Assembly (NCBI RefSeq): GCF_032854445.1
Contig: NC_088301.1
Location: 49,037,116-49,101,115, forward strand
Origin: Liolophura sinensis
Taxonomy: Eukaryota; Mollusca; Polyplacophora; Chitonida; Chitonidae
DNA: 64,000 nt
Reading direction: 5' to 3'
Under the pieces are notes generated by a model. It ran no database searches. It worked only from the letters and a program-made list of their open reading frames with translations, and was not told the origin of the DNA. Positions 49,905-59,900 of the stretch are shown in pieces. The translations under genes and the position numbers were made by a program. Position 1 is the stretch's first letter, and every line of letters starts with the position of its first letter.

Positions 49905-50330
49905 CGGACCCAGGAAGCTCTTTCGTATAGCAGGATACGCGTTTTAGGTGATTTTCCTAACTAAAATCATTGTAGGAACTTGGCGAGAAATAAACAGGCA
50001 GCCGGTCATAATATAGTTTTGGGATCTTGAGGCTGGGAAACTATAATCCCAGAGGGTTAAGGGCCGTTTATAAGCCTCGGAAGTTTTGGTCCTCCAGACA
50101 GCCGGAGGAGCGTCTTTAGACTCTTATTGGTAATTCAAATCATTGTAGAAAGGCAGCATAAACAGGCCTTTTTGTGGCTCGCGATGTAGCTGGAGGCGCC
50201 TTTGTAATTATGTGAAACCCCGTGGTCTAGTTTTAGTGTCTTCGGGCAGCTAAACTATCCTCCCAGTTAAATAGGCCAGGGTCGCCTTTAGGCCCCGGAA
50301 GTTCTGACATTTCAGATGGGCTTTGCGACG
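49905..50330. repeat. Old two-copy tandem duplication, G/C-richer than surroundings
   Basis: Copy 1 (about 49905-50112) and copy 2 (about 50113-50330) share, in order, AAATCATTGTAG, AAACAGGC, TAGTTTTxGxxTCTT, AAACTAT with CCCAG, and CCTCGGAAGTT or CCCCGGAAGTT. The spacers have diverged. No long frame in either copy. Confidence 0.6.
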
Positions 50331-50531
50331 ATTTAATTTACCCATAGCACAAACTCAGGCTAACCAATCGTCCAGTAGGTGAAAAGTAAGTATGTTAACA
50401 ACTAGTGGTTACAAATGGCTAAGAGTGAATTAAAGGTTCCGTTTATTAGGCAACAGCACCCAAATCATCATGATAACAGAAACAGACTCGGGGAAACATA
50501 TATGTATATTCAAACATTCTCGGTACCCATA

Positions 50532-50743
50532 CCCAGTGCAGTCGCTCTGAGTTCAAGTCCAGCTCATGTTGGCTTCCTCTCCGGCTGTAAGCGGGAAGGT
50601 CTTCCAGGAACATGCGGATGGTCGTGGGTTTCCTCCGGGCTCTGCCCGGTTTCCTCCAACCATAATGTTGGTCCCCGTCGTATAAGTGAAATATTCTTGA
50701 GAAGGGCGTAAAACACCAATCAAATAAATAAATAAACACCCAC
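50532..50743 (+). mobile_element. tRNA-derived SINE, 5'-truncated
   Basis: Begins at the CAGTCGCTCTGAGTTCAAG B-box region and runs to (AAAT)n. A 7-bp ACCCATA at 50525-50531 and 50744-50750 may be its target duplication. Confidence 0.85.
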
Positions 50744-50750
50744 ACCCATA

Positions 50751-51405
50751 TAAGAATCCACATGCATCAACGTCGTAAGTCAATTTGAATTCCCACACCT
50801 GAGGGGTTTAGTTTATCATATCGATAGAGTTAGGAAAATTGGAGCCCACATTTCCATTCTATTGGTGGATAACTTTAAGCACTGCCGGTGAGTAGTTCAT
50901 GGGGTATACTCACCGGGTAATTAAGCATTTTCAGTGTTCTTCCGAAGCATCATATCCCGGTCTAGTACAAGATCGGGTAACAAGCGGACTAGAGGTCTGG
51001 CCAGCATACACTGATCACCAAGATTACATTTACACAGGAACTGCACACCTACTGCCATACATTGACATAGTACACGAGTACTCCACCCCATGATATTTCT
51101 CAGGGTAAACTGCTCTGCAACTCGGGGTACATAAAATTTCACAGTTACCTCCCCTTACTGTATCCAGCTGAAAGATGTATAGGAGGTGATTTTAACTGTG
51201 GGTGAGTCATATGGTTTTATGTCATGTCACAAGGCCGACTTTCCTAAATGGGAATTGCAAGTGGCCCGAGATAAAAGCGGGAAGATAATCTAATTTTGAA
51301 CAAATCGATTTTAATTCCATTCAAATTTTAATGGTTTGTAACTTGGATACAGAATAAATGTGTTCATTTACTTTTCAAATACCGCATTTGTTACTTAAAT
51401 ACTAA
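50751..51405. other. Non-coding, nothing recognised
   Basis: Lies between a SINE and Kolobok-like copy A. No supported frame, RNA gene or repeat. Confidence 0.45.
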
Positions 51406-51469
51406 TTAAAGGATTAGTGTCCAGATTCGTTATTTATTCATAATTTGTACCACTGTATATATTGTTATA

Positions 51470-51751
51470 ATGAGTGTAGAAAATATCGAAAAAAGTACAT
51501 TAAATCTGAGTAATATGGCATTAAAATCACTAGATAATGAGGCTGGGTTTACGCATTTTTTCCGCCAGCACTCGGTAGCCTCGGAGTCGGCTGTCAGAGC
51601 TTCGCCAATTAGTTCGGTGTTAAAAAGGCACAAAAGTGACAACAAGCAAATCGCATTTCTCCACGAAATGCTTTGCTGTTCTGCATGTGGTTGTAAAAAC
51701 AAGTCGTCGAAGAACCCTGGAGTCAGTTTTTACAAGTTTCAAAATATGTAA
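51470..51751 (+). CDS. Transposon-encoded THAP-domain N-terminus (copy A)
   Basis: 93 codons. The last third reads CCSACGCKNKSSKNPGVSFY then KF, the start of a C2CH THAP zinc finger (C-x4-C spacing, then the FxxF-type strand). The frame ends at once at QNM-stop, but AAAATAT|GTAAGG nearby could be a donor. The rest of the finger (later Cys/His, AVPTEF-type box) is absent, so this is a first exon or a remnant. The upstream 60 residues are hydrophilic and are paralogous to copy B. Confidence 0.6.
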   Translation: MSVENIEKSTLNLSNMALKSLDNEAGFTHFFRQHSVASESAVRASPISSVLKRHKSDNKQIAFLHEMLCCSACGCKNKSSKNPGVSFYKFQNM

Positions 51752-52048
51752 GGGCATCAAAATAGTACATGTTGTCGGGTTTAGTCAGATACTTCCTTAA
51801 CAATTGCTTTTATTCAAATGATTATTCCTGCCCAAATCAGCTGTGTTGACACAAAACCTGACTCGGTTTGTTTTGAAATGAATCATGAAAACAGACTGGC
51901 GGTTGATTTATTGATTGATTGATTGTCATCTGCTTAACGTGTACCGGTAACGTTCACCTGCATAGCACGGAGGTCTTGTAGTTTTTGTTTGGAGGAAACC
52001 CCACCCATGGTACTGCGGAGGTTTGGCGAGTGACGTAAAGACGTGTGA
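51750..52048. repeat. 0.3-kb repeat, copy 1 (nested in Kolobok-like copy A)
   Basis: Highly similar, in direct orientation, to 52966-53254. Shared sequence runs from AAGGRCATCAAAATAGTAC to GACGTAAAGACGTGTGA. Inside is a minus-oriented SINE-like part (TTGATTGATTGATTG tail, GGAGGAAACCCCACCC body) plus about 150 bp of other sequence. Confidence 0.75.
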
Positions 52049-52171
52049 TATTTGTGATAAAATGATATTTATTGTGAGGCGTACAGAAGCAAAGAATAGT
52101 GAGCATCAAATCTGATATACATGTACATCCGAAATGTAGACCTAAAATCTAACACAGGATAAAGCTATAGC

Positions 52172-52327
52172 TCACCAGTATAGCTTGCCACTGCGATTGG
52201 AAATGCCTGCATCAGGATCAGATTCAAAGTCTGAAAACTCAGAATGTGAAGTTTGGCCCGGAACTTCAACGTCGTCCACTATGGGTTCAAACTGACACGG
52301 CAATTTATTTGTATAGCTAGAATCCAT
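52172..52327 (-). CDS. Transposon-encoded acidic N-terminal exon (copy A)
   Basis: 51 codons, MDSSYTNKLPCQFEP, then VPGQTSHSEFSDFESDPDAG, ending KLYW-stop. A donor-like CTG|GTGAGC overlaps the stop, so it probably is the first exon of the element's second, convergent gene (transposase candidate). A paralogue with SGQTSYSEFSDIEFD lies at 60512-60703 in copy B. Confidence 0.5.
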   Translation of the reverse strand: MDSSYTNKLPCQFEPIVDDVEVPGQTSHSEFSDFESDPDAGISNRSGKLYW

Positions 52328-52965
52328 CTCGAAAATGACATCGTTTTGATACGAATTTCCAGGTTACATAGGCCAGCTAGATTTGGGTTGGCCATGTATC
52401 AGGTCACCCGTTGAGTTTTACCGGGCGAGGGTAGTGAATCTATAGTTTTTGGTGGATTTGAAGTCATAATTACGTTTCTCAGAGGCCCTCCTGATAACGT
52501 TATGTTTAACAGGTTGTAATCTTTATGATAAGGACAATTAGCTAAATTTGGACACTAATCCTTTAAGTCAACATGTGTATTTAAGGTTGAGAGCCGCTAG
52601 TGTCATTATATAAGAGTGGCATTTTAAAGGTTTCCCCCAACGGAGAAAGGCGAAATAATTCAATGAAATCGCCATCCTGACCGATCGTGTACTTCAATAT
52701 TGAGATATATATTCCAGAAACTCGGTTGAAACAATATATACCACACGGTACAGATTTAGCCATTGTAAAACAACACTGTATAATATTCATGAAAGTTGTT
52801 TCATCTTCCACAGATGCATGCTGAGGTAAGACAGATATCTAGTCTAAAGTCTTGCATTCTGAACCTCTGTCACAACTTCAGCTTCCGTATCTGGTTAGTG
52901 GTGGATGGTAAGAACTACATGTAGGACTGCTACATTATAATTGGCTAGCAAAATCATGCACATTT

Positions 52966-53254
52966 AAGGACATCAAAATAGTACATGTAGTCGGGTTTAG
53001 TCAGATACTTCCTTAACACTTGCTTTTATTCAGATGATTATCCCTGCCCAAATCAGCTGTGTTGACACAAAACCTGACTCGATTTGTTTTGAAATGAATC
53101 ATGAAAACAGACTGGCGGTTGATTTATTGATTGATTGTCATCTGCTTAACGTGTAACGCTCACCTGCATAGCACGGAGGTCTTGTAGTTTTTGTTTGGAG
53201 GAAACCCCACCCATGGTACTGCGGAGGTTTGGCAAGTGACGTAAAGACGTGTGA
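52966..53254. repeat. 0.3-kb repeat, copy 2
   Basis: Direct partner of 51750-52048, lacking one GATT unit and a few bases around the ACGTGTA segment. The flanks are unrelated to copy 1. High similarity implies recent duplication or recent insertion of the same element. Confidence 0.75.
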
Positions 53255-53943
53255 ACGCTACATTGGTGGAGGACAACTTGGTCTTAGGCGAGCGTAACAC
53301 CGCACAAAACAGCCCTACACAGACAGTGAGAGTGTGGAAATTTACAAATTTTCTTTCCAAGGCCAGGACTGAAGTACGTGGCTTCCTTCATAAGGGTAAA
53401 TTTTGGGGAATGTATCTGTATGGAAAAAGTTGTAACTCAGTATGATCTCCTTAGGCCTTGGTAAAACCTGATGCAATGTTGTCCGCAGTCATCCAAGTCT
53501 ACTATGATTAGTGCATTTGATGCAATAAAGTATTTTTCTTTTTAACTTCGTACAACTAAGCAAAAGAGAATGTGAGGTCCTCTATCGTGGGATGGGGTTC
53601 CCAGCATTAGGACAACTTGTTGGTAATCTTGATCCTGATGCACAGTGTTTTTCAAGAACGTCCTTCAAACTATTCATCTCCTTGATCACAGTACAACACT
53701 GTAATGGCTGGAGAATTGCTCACTTATTTCCAGGTTAAACTGATGTACAGAGGTTCTTATAATAAGTAACTGACCATCTTCTTGGTGTAGAGCACTGGTC
53801 TAACCAAGCCTCAGAGACTGATTCGCTTGGCCTCAGCGATCATGCAAGGCCTGTAAACTAAACTTAATAAATTTTCCTGGAACAAGCAAATTAAACAGTA
53901 CAACAAACATGATGTATACTATTTTCCATAAAGCTCTTTCTGA
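53255..53943. other. Downstream flank of the PIERCE1-like gene
   Basis: Non-coding. No exon with splice signals on either strand. Confidence 0.45.
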
Positions 53944-53949
53944 TTTATT
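53944..53949 (-). terminator. Poly(A) signal candidate for the PIERCE1-like gene
   Basis: AATAAA on the minus strand about 320 bp past the stop codon, in an A/T-rich stretch. It would give a 3' UTR of ordinary length. Confidence 0.45.
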
Positions 53950-54267
53950 GATTTTTTTATTATTTCCATCATCAGTACAGGTACACAACTTTTCTTGCAA
54001 TTAAATAATATTATGAGTATGCCTATATACACGCTTATGTAGAAATATGCGTGTTAAACACATCAACGTGCCTTCATAATAAGCTTAAATAAGTTTTAGA
54101 CAGCTTCATGAATTTTTTTGCAAGATTATAAACATGATTGTGGCATATCTGCGTACATTTCTGGCTTAAAAAAAAACAACGCGTAGAGCATTAGAAAACA
54201 GAATATTGGATGTAGTCTTAAAAGTCAAATGGTAATAATTTATATTAGTCCCACAATTCCCTGTCCT

Positions 54268-54336
54268 TTAAACCCGACTTTGGTCCATTCCTGTGTTCAG
54301 TGAGTGGTTTCTGTACATTCCACATGTTCCTAAATG
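54268..54336 (-). CDS. PIERCE1: PIERCE1-like terminal coding exon
   Basis: 22 codons, HLGTCGMYRNHSLNTGMDQS then RV, stop TAA at 54270-54268. CGMYRNHSLNT matches the GMFRNNTLN block of the family. Acceptor AATTGCAG. Confidence 0.9.
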   Translation of the reverse strand, partial: HLGTCGMYRNHSLNTGMDQSRV

Positions 54337-56457
54337 CTGCAATTAAGAAAAAAGGAAATATTTCAACATCAACATTATTATTAAATGTTCAACAGTTTCA
54401 GAAATGCATTTCAAATTGAGTATCCTTAGAACGGATGACAGCAAATTTGAAAGAAAAACATGGAAAGAAATTTGATTAACATTATGTTCCAGATATTAAA
54501 AAGGAAAGAAAAATGTCCATCCGTAAAACCATAGTAATTTTACCATGGTTATGACAGTGTAGCAGTACATGTTTTACTGATAATGAAAAAATAAATCTTT
54601 TAAATCTGTCGCGTACCTTTGAGAATTTCTGAGATTTAGCATGGAAGCTTGTAGGCATGGTGTGTACAGTGGGTGGTCTGTTTCCATAGGAGTTATTTGT
54701 AGTCCGGTATAAGGGGTTCTGAGGAATGGTGTTATAACCCTCAAACCATTCTGTGGAGAAGTAAAAAATAAAGTATAATTACAAAAAAAAAACACATTTT
54801 AAAATAAATGTTACTCAATACAATCCAATTATCACACTTTACAGTATGTTATTACACGTAGTTATATAATTCATTAGATTTTTGTTTCCAAATACTGACC
54901 ACGGTACATCAGAACAGGTTTCAACATCCATCACATTTAATCAGAATACTGACAACATCTTTCATCAAAAGAATAAGATTTAAATTTAAGAGCTACAGCA
55001 TTACAAACCATCTGGTCTTGGTTGTCGTGCGTCAGGTGTTTCTATTTTAGATGCGCATGTGAAAATGGGATTCCCAGCTAATGAACATACACCTACAATA
55101 AGACAGTTTTCATGGTAACTTCATTGATGTTGTGAAGCAGGAAAGTTAAAAACAGCACCTTTCATTATTCATGTGCAAATAATTGTAGTAAAGAAAACAA
55201 AATACTATGGACAAAAAGTCACAAAGAACCACATTTTTAAGTATTAACTTGAAGTATCCAAATATTGTAACAGTTATATTACTGGTAAACGAATCTGGCA
55301 GGCAGGTAAAGTTCTCTCTTATGGAAACATGTTTGTTTCTTTTTTTGCTTTCTTTTAAACTATCAAATGTAATCTGCAACATCATTAAGGCTACAAAATA
55401 TGCCCACAGATCACAAAAGGTGCTGTTTTAACTGTTCCCCATAAAAGAGAATATACCACCATACCAGGGTTATCAAATCGATCAGGAATGCTAAATGTTC
55501 TGTAATAATCAGAAGTTTTTGCACCTTTTGGTACTCCACCTGGTCCATAAACCTGGGTATCCTGTGAATGGAAAAAATATTGATTTTGTTACCGTACACA
55601 CTGGCTCATATACTGGCAGGAACTTCATGTTTTAATAAGCATATCATTTTAGTCCTCTTTCCATTTTACAAATTATTTACACGTACAAAAAATTAGGCTC
55701 AAAATGTATTCTTGTCCCTCACATTACAACTGTCAGTCAGCAACAATCAATCTAGTTTGATCCCATTATCATCTGTAAGTATATGTTTTTAATTGTTTTC
55801 ACACAAATACCAAGCCACTTCAGAGGAACTAAAGTTCTGCTCCAGATAAATGTACATGTAAAAATAGATACCGATATGCAAAAGAATTGAAACCATCTAA
55901 TGACTGCTATCACATTAATACAGATTGATGTAGGGTTGAACCCTTGGATTGAATTACATAACTTGCATTAATCATCACATACACTGGTGTAGATCTGTGT
56001 GTGTAGTTTACCAGCTTGGCCAAAAAACATATGGTCTAGCATGTATAGAGATTCTAGCGCTACAAAATCTAGAATTGTACACGCAAAATGCACTAACGAA
56101 TTCTAAATACCGGTATTGGATAAATTTGAAGGGGTGCTGGGCACTCAATATAATTTAAATACAATGACACAGGCCTACATATATGGCATATTTTAACGCC
56201 CTTTTCTTGTATTTAATAACCCAACTACAATTTGTTACATTACGTTGATTCATTACTCTATGCGAATTGTTACTTCCGGACCAACGCCATGCCTTTCACA
56301 CACGTGTAAGCTTGTTTTCAATAAAAAAAATGGTATCGGTAATGAAAACACTCAATCCATAGGTTAGGTGTGCGATCTAGTTCAGTCTTTTGGCTTCGTC
56401 GTTTCTGAGCTTACTCACCTCTGGTTGGGTTGTTTGTTGTGTTCCTGTTTCTGCCAT
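54268..56457 (-). CDS. PIERCE1: PIERCE1-like piercer of microtubule wall (C9orf116 family)
   Basis: PIERCE proteins are microtubule inner proteins that bind inside ciliary doublet A-tubules and are needed for normal axonemes and left-right patterning. Core exons: 56457-56419 (MAETGTQQTTQPE), 55561-55465 (TSDYYRTFSIPDRFDNP), 54750-54617 (WFEGYNTIPQN, YRTTNNSYGNRPPTVH, MPTSFHAKSQKFSK) and 54336-54268 (HLGTCGMYRNHSLNTGMDQS, stop). The order SDYYR, RFxNPxWFxGY, YRTxNxxYGxRxPTVHxMP, SxKFS, GMxRNxxLN is that of human PIERCE1. Without the optional exon at 55092-55009 the protein is 112 aa; with it, 140; human is about 136. It ends shortly after the GMYRN block, unlike human PIERCE1, which continues. 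It is divergent with the TMEM116-like gene. Confidence 0.9.
54617..54750 (-). CDS. PIERCE1: PIERCE1-like coding exon 3
   Basis: Two bases plus 44 codons, WFEGYNTIPQNPLYR through SQKFSK. It carries the conserved YGNRPPTVHTMP block. Acceptor TCTCCACAG, donor AAG|GTACGC, phase 0. Confidence 0.92.
55009..55092 (-). CDS. PIERCE1: PIERCE1-like optional (cassette) exon
   Basis: 84 nt, phase 1 at both ends, so it can be included or skipped without a frame change. It encodes VCSLAGNPIFTCASKIE then TPDARQPRPD. Acceptor TTATTGTAG is fair; donor GATG|GTTTGT is weak. GNPIFTCA resembles the GNPVFSCM motif I remember at the start of PIERCE2 (C15orf65), absent from PIERCE1. Confidence 0.5.
55465..55561 (-). 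CDS. PIERCE1: PIERCE1-like coding exon 2
   Basis: Encodes DTQVYGPGGVPKGAK then TSDYYRTFSIPDRFDNP plus one base; human PIERCE1 has TSDYYRVSADLPGRFNNP. Acceptor TTCACAG, donor CCTG|GTATGG, phase 1. Confidence 0.9.
56419..56457 (-). CDS. PIERCE1: PIERCE1-like coding exon 1
   Basis: ATG at 56457-56455 encodes MAETGTQQTTQPE. Donor GAG|GTGAGT, phase 0. The N-terminus is low-complexity and Thr/Gln-rich, as is usual for this poorly conserved end. Confidence 0.85.
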
Positions 56458-56898
56458 TTCGATGTCTTTTGCTGTGGATCTTGTGATACTGCAAGTGGAA
56501 CCGAATGCAGTCTTTATATCCCCCTAGTTCATTCACTGCCTCTTTCGCGTTACTAAGCAGGTTGCCACAACACAAAACTGACTAGTAGGAACGAGCACAA
56601 GATATAGTCGCTATCTGATTGGTGGATATAAATATCCTTCGGGAACCCTTTCGTATGTAACTATTTTATGTTGTGCTTGTTGTTTCCGAAAATATTCTCC
56701 AATATTCGAACTTACAGTACACACACATCGTGGAGACCACTTATTTTGCTTCCGGTGAATGAGCACTCGAAATTACTCTTACCTGTATGTTTTTGTAATT
56801 TTCTTGACAGCCAGGGTGTGTCAGTCATGTGCACATTGACAACCGTTACTTCTTGCTGCAGATAACCAGGAAGATGATTTTATATTTTTACTGACAGC
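56458..56898. promoter_or_regulatory. Shared bidirectional promoter region
   Basis: 441 bp separate the ATG of the PIERCE1-like gene (minus) from that of the TMEM116-like gene (plus). The interval is less A/T-rich than its surroundings and holds an ETS-like GCTTCCGG site near 56750 and an X-box half-site GTTGCC at 56561. No TATA box is obvious on either side. The divergent layout implies a shared promoter. Confidence 0.55.
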
Positions 56899-56937
56899 AT
56901 GAGTTCAGAGAACTGCACAATGTTAACCGAAGAGCAG
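56899..56937 (+). CDS. TMEM116-like coding exon 1
   Basis: ATG at 56899, MSSENCTMLTEEQ, donor CAG|GTGAGT, phase 0. The frame stays open to 57282 by chance; the strong donor marks the real end. Confidence 0.65.
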
Positions 56938-59900
56938 GTGAGTCAATCCATCCAGGCAAGCACCGACTGTTTTGACGCTTTGACAAATAAAACTTTGCCA
57001 TGCACACTCTTCAGAAAGCCTAGAAGTCGGTCGTGCAAGAGATACAAATTGAAAATTTGGAGATGGAGATGGAGTTGGAGAACGCAGAGATGCGCTGATT
57101 TGTTTGAAAGTCGGCGATGGACTCAGTGTTGCGATGAATGTCAAGATTTTAAAATAGTCCATCTAGATGGATTGACCTGGCCCAGTAGGCCTACCACGAT
57201 GCGCTCGACGTTACAAGCTCGCAACTACCGTGACAACGGAATGGCTACAGTGCTGGTTGCCGTGGTACCGGTAGTTAAGTAAAAGTAACATTAAGAGTAC
57301 TTTGTGAAACTTGTCATGTATTGCAACCCTAATTGTCAGATATAAAGCATCAGCATTTAACTTATTGTAAGTTTAGTACAGGTAAGGTAGAAAGAAACTC
57401 CCCTCTAGTGTAGGACAACAATCTTCAAGTGATGTATTCTACAGCAATGTTTTCATCTGCTTGTACTCCTTCAGCTCATACTATAGTATAGTATATAGTA
57501 TGTGTTAACGGACCAAATTGGAGCGTAGGATGTGTTCACATGTTTTAATTGAATTAAATTAGTCCAAGATTGCTCTGTCTTTAGTTGGGCAAAACTTTGT
57601 CTGGCCAATGATGGTCCCAAACCAATGTCAGCGTGCTTCATTTAAAGGTCTGATGCAATTGCTGTGGCAGTTTGGGATGGCATTTGAGACAAACTTACCC
57701 ATCAAATACATCTCCATAGCTTGAAGTTTGCAGACACTTATGTTCTTTATGTTTTTGTCTCATTGATTTATCGCAAGCACAAGGTTGATCGGTTACTTCT
57801 TAGGCAGTGTGGGACCATCCTTGGTCTAGTAAAAATGTAAGACAGTACAGTGGATGACGGCCACATCAGTGTGACCATCAGTTATGAGATTGTGAAATAT
57901 CTCCATAACTAACATGAAATATCATTTTTATTGTTAAGGTAATATTTGCACACCAATGCTTAGAGAATTTACCTGAGAAAAATACCATGTAACTTCCATA
58001 TGGATACGTGCAGTGCTTAAATTAGGTCATATTTAACAATCCAGAGGGAATCAGAGCAGTGAGCAGACTTCTCCAAATATAGATTTATTAAAATGGCCAT
58101 GTGATCATTCCACCAGGTTAATGTTTCACTGCATTTATGGTGTATCTTCAATGATCTAGATTTTGTGTATTACGCCATCATGGCACTGACATATAGGCAT
58201 GTATCAGATCTAGTAAATCCTAATGCGTATTTTTTAAATTGTATTAATTATTTCTTGATTTACAGATGCTAACAATCAGTGTGATTGAAGTTGTCACAGC
58301 TTGTCTCAGGTAGGCATATATGCATTAATGGTGTGGTCTGTGAGTTTTATGTAAATTTGAATACTTAACCTGAACCCTAGACTAAAGTTTTGTATATGAC
58401 TAAATGGCTGTTTCTGATAGTTTTGTTGCTTTTAGAAATATTTTGGTTAGTTTGAAAGGTAGAATGATATCCTACTGGAAAAATGTAAATCTCAGCAGCA
58501 AAAGTAATATTTTATGGAATTTATTTCCCTGTAAAAATGTACTTCTTGGTGATAGTAGTTTTATGTATATGTAAGTTTAATTTGAACCATAAAGCTTAGT
58601 GGTAGATTTGGTGATGGACAGTGTTTAAAACATTGTGATCATCCATTGTTGATGGCACATCTCATTATAAGTGGGGTGTGGCCACAGTTAAATTACTGAT
58701 TGTCCTTGGCTATTTTTCTGCACGCTATATTTAGAATGATTGCACATGTGACCCATCACATGAGCCCTAAGTTACGTGTCACTGTGGTAATTATATTGCT
58801 AACTGTGTCACATGTCACATGGGTTTTATATAGATTTTTCTGAATTGGGATTAGCTGTTACATAAGAATGCCCTGTTCAAGGAGATATGCAGAGTAGTCA
58901 TTATGAAAAGGTTTATTTGACTATCATTCTTGGATGACTTTGTCTTCTGTGTTCTTTCATGCACTTAGTTTGTGGATTTGAAATGATATTCTCTGAAAAT
59001 TGTCTGACAAAAACCTTTACATTATGTATATACCGTATCTTAAACACCAGATAGTGTAATTTGTTCATGAGCATTTTGCACTGTAGATGGACATACAGCA
59101 CGTTGTAGTGGACAGAATTGAAAGGTGCAGATTAACATTTCATCCCTGTAAGCAGCACAGATTGTTGATATCCTGCTTATTACACTAATCTAAATGTTTT
59201 TAGGTAAAACATGGTAATATAACTTCTAGCAGGTAGATTCTTTTTAGCTGGCCTGTGTAAAATACAGGCATAACTTATGTCATATCCTGAGCGTCAGCGT
59301 CCAGTAACAGGGAAAGCAATGTTAGAGGATTAGTGTCCAGATTTAGCTAGTCGTCATAATTATAAAGATTATAATCTGTTTATACAGTATAATAGTGGGA
59401 GAGCTTCAGAGAAAGCTACTAATGATTTTAATCAACCAAAAACAATGGATTGACTGCCGTAGCTGATCTCCAGATGGCCGCCTGGTACGGCTGAGCAGGT
59501 AAATGCAGGATATTCAACGTTCCTATCGATCTACAGCTCATAATGTTTGATAAAATGGTTTGGGGATGTGAAAATATTGATATTATAGAAACCATGCAGA
59601 TAAATTTTTTACGTGAAGTATTAATTATTAACAAGAGTACTCCAGATTATGTGATGTATGGAGAACTTGTGAGGTTCCCTTTGAGTGTTGCTATTAAGAA
59701 GAGAATGGTTGCTTTTCGGGCAGTTATTACTATGTGAATATAAGGATATACATAAGCTCAGGTGCTTATTTTATAAAATTATGATACCTGGTGCTATCTC
59801 AGGGTTTTATGAATGCTGATGGATAGTTCATATCCAAGATATTTTCTAAAATTTAGGCATGAATGATGTTTGCTTTCAACAGAACTTTAAAAATTTTCGT

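Larger units (their letters stand above)
51410..52562 (+). mobile_element. Kolobok-like DNA transposon copy A (TTAA target, THAP protein)
   Basis: Flanked by TTAA at 51406-51409 and 52563-52566. The ends are inverted: AGGATTAGTGTCCAGATT at left, and at right the reverse complement reads AGGATTAGTGTCCAAATT. It holds a plus-strand frame with the start of a THAP zinc finger and a convergent minus-strand acidic frame. TTAA targets with a THAP protein are features of the Kolobok superfamily. At 1.15 kb it is far too short to be autonomous, and a 0.3-kb repeat is nested at 51750-52048. Confidence 0.75.

Noticed and set aside
56899-57282. 127-codon plus-strand open frame as a single-exon gene
   Set aside because: A CAG|GTGAGT donor after 13 codons and in-phase downstream exons with membrane segments fit better. 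The rest is intronic, with Arg/Trp-rich low-quality coding.
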